Origin: Cytophagales bacterium Alg240-R148
Lineage (GTDB): Bacteria > Bacteroidota > Bacteroidia > Cytophagales > Cyclobacteriaceae
Assembly (NCBI GenBank): GCA_900537185.1
Contig: LS999826.1
Location: forward strand, 668,480 to 732,479
Direction: 5' to 3'
DNA: 64,000 nt
In this document: positions 59,136 through 64,000 of the stretch, piece after piece
Layout: each line of letters begins with the position of its first letter
Numbering within the stretch: position 1 is the first letter of the stretch
The notes under the pieces: model-generated
What the model was told of the DNA's origin: nothing
The model's input: only the letters and a program-made list of their open reading frames with translations
The model's database searches: none
Translations under genes and position numbers: made by a program

Positions 59136-59678
59136 ATGAAAGCACCAAAGATTAGGTCAACAACTGTGTTGGCCATTGTACACAACGGGCAAGTAGCCAT
59201 TGGAGCAGATGGGCAAGCCACTATGGGCAATTATGTTGCTAAAAGCAATGTAAAGAAAATACGCAAATTATTAGGGGGGAAAATCATTACGGGGTTTGCG
59301 GGGTCTACCGCAGATGCTTTTACTTTACTAGAGCGTTTTGAAGAGAAATTAGGGAGCTATGGTGGCAATATGAAAAGAGCTTCTATTGAATTAGCGAAAG
59401 ATTGGCGCACCGATCGGTATTTAAGAAAATTAGAGGCAATGCTTATTGTTGCGGATAAAGAAGAGGTTTTAATTGTTTCTGGAACCGGAGATGTTTTAGA
59501 ACCGGACCACCAAATAGCGGCCATTGGATCTGGGGCTATGTACGCGCAATCTGCTGCTATTGCTTTAAAAAAACATGCAACTCATATGTCTGCAGAAGAA
59601 ATGGTTAGAGAATCCTTGAACATAGCAGCCGACACTTGTATTTATACCAACCATAATTTGGTAATTGAGACAGTATAA
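59136..59678 (+). CDS. hslV: HslV (ClpQ) peptidase subunit of the HslUV protease
   Basis: 180-residue proteasome-like protease. The N-terminal MKAPKIRS precedes TTVLAIVHNGQVAIGADGQATMG; Thr9 would be the catalytic residue after removal of the short propeptide. GSGAMYAQSAAIAL matches the HslV core. The partner ATPase HslU is not adjacent. Own terminator downstream. Confidence 0.95.
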   Translation: MKAPKIRSTTVLAIVHNGQVAIGADGQATMGNYVAKSNVKKIRKLLGGKIITGFAGSTADAFTLLERFEEKLGSYGGNMKRASIELAKDWRTDRYLRKLEAMLIVADKEEVLIVSGTGDVLEPDHQIAAIGSGAMYAQSAAIALKKHATHMSAEEMVRESLNIAADTCIYTNHNLVIETV

Positions 59679-59703
59679 GTACGTATTTCCATTAATATTT
59701 ATG

Positions 59704-59728
59704 AAAGCGGCACATTGCCGCTTTTTTT
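59704..59728 (+). terminator. Terminator after hslV
   Basis: Nine-base perfect stem AAAGCGGCA / TGCCGCTTT with a 3-nt loop and a seven-T tail. Confidence 0.9.
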
Positions 59729-59732
59729 GTAA

Positions 59733-59772
59733 CTTATGTCACGGTAAGAGCTAATATTTAGTTCTACTTTTG
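59733..59772 (+). promoter_or_regulatory. Candidate activator-dependent promoter of the rhodanese gene
   Basis: TACTTTTG at 59765-59772 is a perfect TAnnTTTG -7 element. No TTG lies at the -33 spacing; instead CTTA-N8-TAAG (59733-59748) is centred about 36-38 bases before the predicted start, a position where an activator such as a Crp/Fnr protein commonly binds. Assignment is inference. Confidence 0.4.
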
Positions 59773-59798
59773 AATCGAATCAAAATAAAAAGACAAGT

Positions 59799-60221
59799 AT
59801 GAAACAAGTGTTTATTTTGTTAGCTGTGATAAGCATGGGGTGCTCAGGCAATGAAAAGTCAAAATCCCAAGGGGAGGACCAAGTAGAAGTAGGGCTGCAA
59901 AAATTAACAGTGGCAGATTGGAAAAAAGAAATGGCCTCCCAGCCAACGCCCATTGTTTTGGACGTAAGAACCAAAGAAGAAGTAAGTTATGGTCATATCC
60001 CTAAAGCCCAACACATTGATTTTTTTAGCAGCAGCTTGGAGGCTGAACTAAAAACTTTGGATAGTACCCAACCCATATTTATTTATTGTAAAGTAGGTGG
60101 GAGGAGTCAAAAAGCTGGTGAAAAGTTGATGGAGCTGGGGTTTGAAAAAGTCTACAACCTAGACGGAGGTTATGATGCTTGGGTTTCAAGTAAACAAGCA
60201 GTAGTTAAAACATTGTATTGA
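59799..60221 (+). CDS. Rhodanese-domain lipoprotein
   Basis: 140 residues with lipobox ISMGC (Cys15). Rhodanese domain from about 40: PIVLDVRTKEEVSYGHIPKA, then active-site loop FIYCKVGGRSQKAG with a single Cys for persulfide, and the last helix KLMELGFEKVYNLDGGYDAW. Sits 33 bp ahead of the SulP transporter; likely handles sulfane sulfur in the periplasm. The sulfur donor is unknown. Confidence 0.9.
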   Translation: MKQVFILLAVISMGCSGNEKSKSQGEDQVEVGLQKLTVADWKKEMASQPTPIVLDVRTKEEVSYGHIPKAQHIDFFSSSLEAELKTLDSTQPIFIYCKVGGRSQKAGEKLMELGFEKVYNLDGGYDAWVSSKQAVVKTLY

Positions 60222-60254
60222 AAGAGAAAGTAGGAAGTTATAGAAGATGGTACA

Positions 60255-61976
60255 ATGAAAAGACTTAAAGAGTTTGTTCCTATTTTGGGTTGGTTGCCCC
60301 ATTACAATAAAGGGTTGTTGCAACACGATTTATTGGCAGGGTTGACGGTGGGCGTCATGCTGATACCCCAAGGAATGGCCTATGCCATCATTGCAGGGCT
60401 ACCCCCTGTTTATGGGTTGTATGCTGCACTGGTTCCGCAGGTAGTGTACGCAATTTTAGGCACTTCAAGGCAATTGTCTGTAGGACCCGTTGCAATGGAT
60501 AGTTTGTTGGTAGCCGCTGGTTTAGCAGCGATGCACGTTACCTCACCAGAAATGTACATTAGTTTGGCCATTCTTCTTGCTTTTTTGATGGGTGGAATTC
60601 AATTCCTACTGGGTGTTGCGCGGTTGGGGTTTTTAGTTAATTTTTTATCCAAACCAGTAATTAGTGGTTTTACTTCAGCAGCTGCAATAATTATCGGAAT
60701 GAACCAACTAAAGCATCTATTTGGTGTAGAGATAGGGAGAAGCAACCAGGTCCATGAATTGTTGTTCAATGTATTGGAAGCGGCTACAAGAATACATCCT
60801 ATTACCTTTGTTATTGGCGTTGCAGGTATTGTTGTTATTTACATTGTAAAAAAAATAAATGCGGCATTGCCTGCTGCTTTAATTGTTGTTGTTCTGGGTA
60901 TTCTTTTAGTACAGATGGGTGGGCTTAATGAAATGGGCGTGCAAATAGTAGGAGAAATACCGGATGGACTGCCGGCTTTCAAGTGGCCCATTTTTAGTTT
61001 TGAATTGGCCAATGAATTGATGCCAATAGCAATTACTTTGGCGCTAGTAGCGTTTATGGAGGCAATAGCTGTTTCTAAAGCGGTACAAGAAAAACATAAA
61101 AATTATGAAGTAGATGCCAACCAAGAATTGATTGCTCTTGGGGCTTCTAATATATTGGGATCTTTTTTTGGTACTTATCCAGTAACGGGTGGGTTTTCTA
61201 GGACTGCTGTAAATGATAAAGCAGGAGCAAAAACGGGCGTGAGTGCTCTAGTTGCAGCGGTATTGATCGGGCTTACATTGTTATTTTTAACGCCATTGTT
61301 TTATTATTTACCAAAGGCTGTTTTAGCTTCGGTAATCATTGTAGCTGTGGCAGGTTTAATTGATTACAAGTATCCCATCTACCTTTGGAAATTGAAAAAG
61401 GAAGATTTTATCATGTTGCTCTTTACTTTTGTAGTGACTTTAACTGTTGGGATAAAAGAAGGCATAATTACCGGTGTTTTGGTCTCCATTGCAACTTTGG
61501 TTTTTAGAAGTACTCGGCCTCATTATGCTGTATTAGGAAAATTAAAAGGAACGGATATTTATAGAAATGTAAAGCGATTTAAAGAAGTGGAAGAAATACC
61601 AGGTGTGCTCATCTTAAGGTACGATGCGCAACTGTATTTTGCGAATATTAACCACTTCAAACAATCTCTTAAGGCCGAGATAAAAAAGAAAACGGAACAA
61701 TTACATTTGGTAATACTGGATTTCGAAAGTGTTAACGGAATGGATACTTCTGCTATTTATGGTTTACAAGATATTATTCAAGAATTAAAATCAGAGCAAA
61801 TAAATGTAGCACTGGCGGATGTGAAAGGACCTGTTCGGGACCTGCTAAAAAAGTCAGGAATAGTGCAGGAGCTTGGCGAAAATAATTTCTTTCTTCAAGT
61901 GGCCAATGCTGTTGGGCGTTACGAAGACAAGTTAACAGCTACAGGCAATAAATTTGCAGTTCAAAGCAACGATTGA
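60255..61976 (+). CDS. SulP-family anion (sulfate) transporter with STAS domain
   Basis: 573 residues. Membrane part about 20-430 with DLLAGLTVGVMLIPQGMAYA, LPPVYGLYAALVPQVVYAIL and LGASNILGSFFGTYPVTGGF; STAS domain about 440-555 (ADVKGPVRDLLKKSGIV). Usually moves sulfate, sometimes bicarbonate or other anions; sulfate is favoured by the rhodanese neighbour. Ends 1 bp before the Crp/Fnr gene (TGATATG), so likely cotranscribed. Confidence 0.92.
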   Translation: MKRLKEFVPILGWLPHYNKGLLQHDLLAGLTVGVMLIPQGMAYAIIAGLPPVYGLYAALVPQVVYAILGTSRQLSVGPVAMDSLLVAAGLAAMHVTSPEMYISLAILLAFLMGGIQFLLGVARLGFLVNFLSKPVISGFTSAAAIIIGMNQLKHLFGVEIGRSNQVHELLFNVLEAATRIHPITFVIGVAGIVVIYIVKKINAALPAALIVVVLGILLVQMGGLNEMGVQIVGEIPDGLPAFKWPIFSFELANELMPIAITLALVAFMEAIAVSKAVQEKHKNYEVDANQELIALGASNILGSFFGTYPVTGGFSRTAVNDKAGAKTGVSALVAAVLIGLTLLFLTPLFYYLPKAVLASVIIVAVAGLIDYKYPIYLWKLKKEDFIMLLFTFVVTLTVGIKEGIITGVLVSIATLVFRSTRPHYAVLGKLKGTDIYRNVKRFKEVEEIPGVLILRYDAQLYFANINHFKQSLKAEIKKKTEQLHLVILDFESVNGMDTSAIYGLQDIIQELKSEQINVALADVKGPVRDLLKKSGIVQELGENNFFLQVANAVGRYEDKLTATGNKFAVQSND

Positions 61977-61977
61977 T

Positions 61978-62616
61978 ATGGAAGATGAAATTATAGAAGC
62001 ATTAAAAAAGAACTTCGGTTTTCTAGGTGATGAAGTAATTCTAGCCATTGCAAAAGAATCTGAGCTTTATAGTGTGCCAGAAGGACATTTAATAATCGAT
62101 GTGGATCGGTACATTAAGGCCATTCCTCTGCTGATAAAAGGAGGAATAAAAGTAATGCGAGTAGACGAAGAAGGAAGGGAAATTTTGTTGTATTATCTTA
62201 AAGGCGGGCAAACATGCGCAACTTCTTTTTCCTGTTGTATGGGGCATAAAAAAAGCAACATTAAGGCAGAAGCAATTGAGGATACAACTTTTGTTTCAGT
62301 ACCGCTTCATTTTTTAGAGGGATGGATGAGTAAATACCCCACTTGGCGCAATTTCTTAATGACCGCATATGAAATCAGGTTCAATGAACTTTTGGATACA
62401 GTAGACCAATTGGCTTTTAAAAAGCTAGACGAACGCTTGTTGGATTATTTAATGTCGGCGAGCGAAGTGGGAGGGTCCCATGTGCTCAAAGTTTCGCATC
62501 AAAACATAGCGGACGATTTGAACACTTCGCGGGAGGTTATTTCGAGGTTGTTAAAAAAATTAGAATTAGACGGTCAACTTCTAGTAAAAAGAGGACAGAT
62601 TGAGTTGAAAAAATAA
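61978..62616 (+). CDS. Crp/Fnr-family regulator with a Cys-x5-Cys-Cys loop
   Basis: 212 residues from ATG 61978; an in-frame TTG at 61954 overlaps the transporter gene. cNMP-binding-like beta-roll with Cys80, Cys86 and Cys87 in TCATSFSCCMGHKKS, then a winged HTH at about 168-212 (HQNIADDLNTSREVISRLL). Lacks the Fnr-type N-terminal iron-sulfur cysteines, so the loop cysteines are a plausible thiol or persulfide sensor. It ends 2 bp from a convergent AraC gene. Activation of its own operon is inferred. Confidence 0.9.
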   Translation: MEDEIIEALKKNFGFLGDEVILAIAKESELYSVPEGHLIIDVDRYIKAIPLLIKGGIKVMRVDEEGREILLYYLKGGQTCATSFSCCMGHKKSNIKAEAIEDTTFVSVPLHFLEGWMSKYPTWRNFLMTAYEIRFNELLDTVDQLAFKKLDERLLDYLMSASEVGGSHVLKVSHQNIADDLNTSREVISRLLKKLELDGQLLVKRGQIELKK

Positions 62617-62618
62617 AC

Positions 62619-63590
62619 TCAACTTTTATTCAAAGCAATTAATTGCATTTTTTTTGGTAAGATTCCGTAATACCCTTTGAATGCCTTCGAGAAATGGCTT
62701 TGGCTTGCAAAGCCTAAAAAAACAGCGATTTCAGTTATGGTGTGTTTCCCGTTAACAATCAAGTTTTTTGCTTCACTCATCCTCAAGTCAGTGAAAAATT
62801 GGTGTGGGGTTTTGCCAAATACCAGTTTGAATAGCTCATTGGTCTGGCTTCTTCCCATTCCTACAAACTTACTTAAAACTTCCAGAGATGGAGGGGTTTT
62901 GAAATTGGTAAATAACGACCTTGAATTAAGCATTTTATTGATGAACTCATCTGGGTAATGGTTGTCTTGGCTGTCGACGTGCCTTTGTTCCAGAGTATCT
63001 AAAAACAAAGCGAGTACGCTGTGGGTGATGGATTCAACGGTTAATTTGAAAAATGGACTATTGGGGTTTTGGTCAAAAGCTGCATGAAAAAATACCAACA
63101 TATTTTTATCCATAATTTCGTGGTAGGCCAAGGAACTTTTGTTCTTCAAAAATGGAAACCGCTTGTAAACTTTTACCTCGCACAAATAGTAAAAATGAGG
63201 ATGCAGCCTGAAACTAGAAAACCTCAAAGCACCTCCAGGATGTAAGGTAAAAGTCTCATTCTTTTTTAAATTATGAAACTCTGCACCATTGACGGGCCTT
63301 TTTTGGGGTGTGCCCGATTCAGGGTTGGCATCTACAGTTTCTCCATGACTTAAACTCAACGTCCATACACCCTTAACTGAGGCTGCCCTACTGATTTCGA
63401 TTGTTTCTAAAATTTCAATGTCAAAATAGAAGTAAGCTACGTCCATTGAAGTTTTACCATAGAAAAAAACACCTTTTACAGCTGGATCATTTATTTCCAA
63501 AGTGTTAGGTGCGGTACTTTCGCATTGCATATTGGTTTTAAACTCCTCTATGGTTTTTTCAAAATCAGAATAAACTGTTAAATGAATCAT
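62619..63590 (-). CDS. AraC-family transcriptional regulator
   Basis: 323 residues. C-terminal HTH pair about 225-320: SLEVLSKFVGMGRSQTNELF, LVFGKTPHQFFTDLRMSEAK, ITEIAVFLGFASQSHFSKAF. The N-terminal 200 residues resemble a cupin-like sensory part (FHNLKKNETFTLHPGG) but no ligand motif is clear. Convergent with the Crp/Fnr gene; no terminator fits the 2-bp gap. It is transcribed away from the intergenic region at the right edge, which should hold its promoter. Confidence 0.9.
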   Translation of the reverse strand: MIHLTVYSDFEKTIEEFKTNMQCESTAPNTLEINDPAVKGVFFYGKTSMDVAYFYFDIEILETIEISRAASVKGVWTLSLSHGETVDANPESGTPQKRPVNGAEFHNLKKNETFTLHPGGALRFSSFRLHPHFYYLCEVKVYKRFPFLKNKSSLAYHEIMDKNMLVFFHAAFDQNPNSPFFKLTVESITHSVLALFLDTLEQRHVDSQDNHYPDEFINKMLNSRSLFTNFKTPPSLEVLSKFVGMGRSQTNELFKLVFGKTPHQFFTDLRMSEAKNLIVNGKHTITEIAVFLGFASQSHFSKAFKGYYGILPKKMQLIALNKS

Positions 63591-64000
63591 GAATACAAAA
63601 TCGTTATTTATAAATACAAATTAGTCATTTTAATTTAAAGTCAAGCGTTTAATTCAGTATAATCCAATTAGAAACAAGGGTTGTTTGCAGAAGTCGAAGC
63701 AGTTGGCATCTGAGAATTTTAAAGTTTTGAGTTAGTTGAGTAGTTAAAATAGGATCTGGTTGCGCAGTGAAGTTGAACGATGCAAAAGAAGCAACCGGTG
63801 GGACAGCCATCCGCAGAGAAGGGAATAGCAGCGAGAAACGATGGCAACATGGAAATGTAAAATGGAACACACTAACTACCACCATTAGGACAAAGCAGTA
63901 GGAAAGTGAAGTAGAACAGCAGGGATGTTAGGAATAAGGGGATTCCGAAAGTGGTAGTTAGTGATCCGATTATTGAAAAGAAAAGAAGGAGCTTGCTCCA
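63591..64000. other. 410-bp gene-free region with nested inverted repeats
   Basis: No convincing coding sequence. The left 70 bp are AT-rich and likely carry the promoter of the AraC gene. From about 63660 the base use changes to purine-rich sequence. A perfect 13-bp inverted repeat CACTAACTACCAC / GTGGTAGTTAGTG (63870-63882 and 63951-63963) encloses 68 bp containing a small hairpin GGAAT/ATTCC (63931-63946). Two near-identical copies of AGTGAAGTTGAAC-like sequence occur around 63759 and 63905. Function unknown. Confidence 0.6.

Noticed and set aside
63649..63885. 78-residue open frame on the minus strand in the right intergenic region
   Set aside because: Low-complexity, Leu/Phe/Pro-rich translation, no start context, overlaps the inverted repeat; probably not coding.
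63870..63963. Integron attC site or retron RNA
   Set aside because: The arms CACTAACTACCAC / GTGGTAGTTAGTG do not contain the attC core GTTRRRY/RYYYAAC, and no reverse transcriptase or integrase is visible in the window.
63988..63999. GGAGC-TT-GCTCC hairpin with T-rich tail on the minus strand, and resemblance to a 16S rRNA variable loop
   Set aside because: Stem only 5 bp with a 2-nt loop; the preceding bases do not match 16S rRNA, so neither terminator nor rRNA is supported.

Overview
The window is a chromosomal segment of a Bacteroidota bacterium, most likely of the Cytophagales/Flammeovirgaceae type. The grounds are a SusC/SusD pair, FG-GAP/ASPIC-UnbV lipoproteins, a 287-residue RpoD without region 1.1, a BshB1 deacetylase, STN-type TonB receptors with FecI/FecR-like regulators, DUF4249, low-to-moderate GC, mostly SD-free starts, and promoters resembling TTG-N17-21-TAnnTTTG. 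No insertion sequence, prophage, CRISPR array or rRNA was seen.

Layout. (1) 3-18339: a polysaccharide-utilisation locus already entered at the left edge (SusC fragment, SusD, two paralogous VCBS/ASPIC lipoproteins, a GH63/YgjK-like hydrolase, a LacZ-like GH2 enzyme). It runs with 4-bp gaps into an APH-fold kinase and a diaminopimelate decarboxylase. Hairpins punctuate it after susD and after the VCBS pair. (2) 18430-21761: thrS-infC-rpmI-rplT, with infC apparently starting at an ATC codon behind a strong Shine-Dalgarno. (3) 21851-26359: a propeller-type sensor kinase facing a methyltransferase/hydrolase pair. (4) 26543-29255: ECF sigma, membrane anti-sigma-like protein and secreted protein. 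(5) 29369-33538: adaptor, MacB-type permease and TolC-like protein without an ATPase gene. (6) 33600-40960: small secreted protein, tRNA-Met(CAU), START-like protein, LptF/G-like permease, rpsO, pnp, rpoD, trxB. (7) 40966-46730: bshB1, then sigma factor, STN TonB receptor, DUF4249 lipoprotein and FecR, closed by a 24-bp perfect hairpin. (8) 46743-53842: lipoprotein and a divergent RND efflux operon. (9) 53951-59115: small lipoprotein, a large surface protein joining an HExxH peptidase domain, a propeller and a probable barrel, and pyruvate dehydrogenase E2. (10) 59136-62616: hslV and a rhodanese-SulP-Crp/Fnr sulfur cluster. (11) 62619-64000: an AraC regulator and about 410 bp of unexplained, repeat-bearing intergenic DNA.

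Working together: the PUL imports and cleaves glycans at the envelope, two sigma/anti-sigma modules and the propeller kinase read envelope or extracellular signals, two tripartite pumps handle export, and the sulfur cluster probably couples sulfate or sulfite transport and persulfide chemistry to a cysteine-bearing Crp/Fnr regulator. The candidates I find most unusual are the non-canonical infC start, the peptidase-propeller-barrel protein, the ATPase-less MacAB-TolC-like operon, the PUL run-on into amino-acid genes, and the structured right-hand intergenic region. I found no clearly new defence or mobile system.
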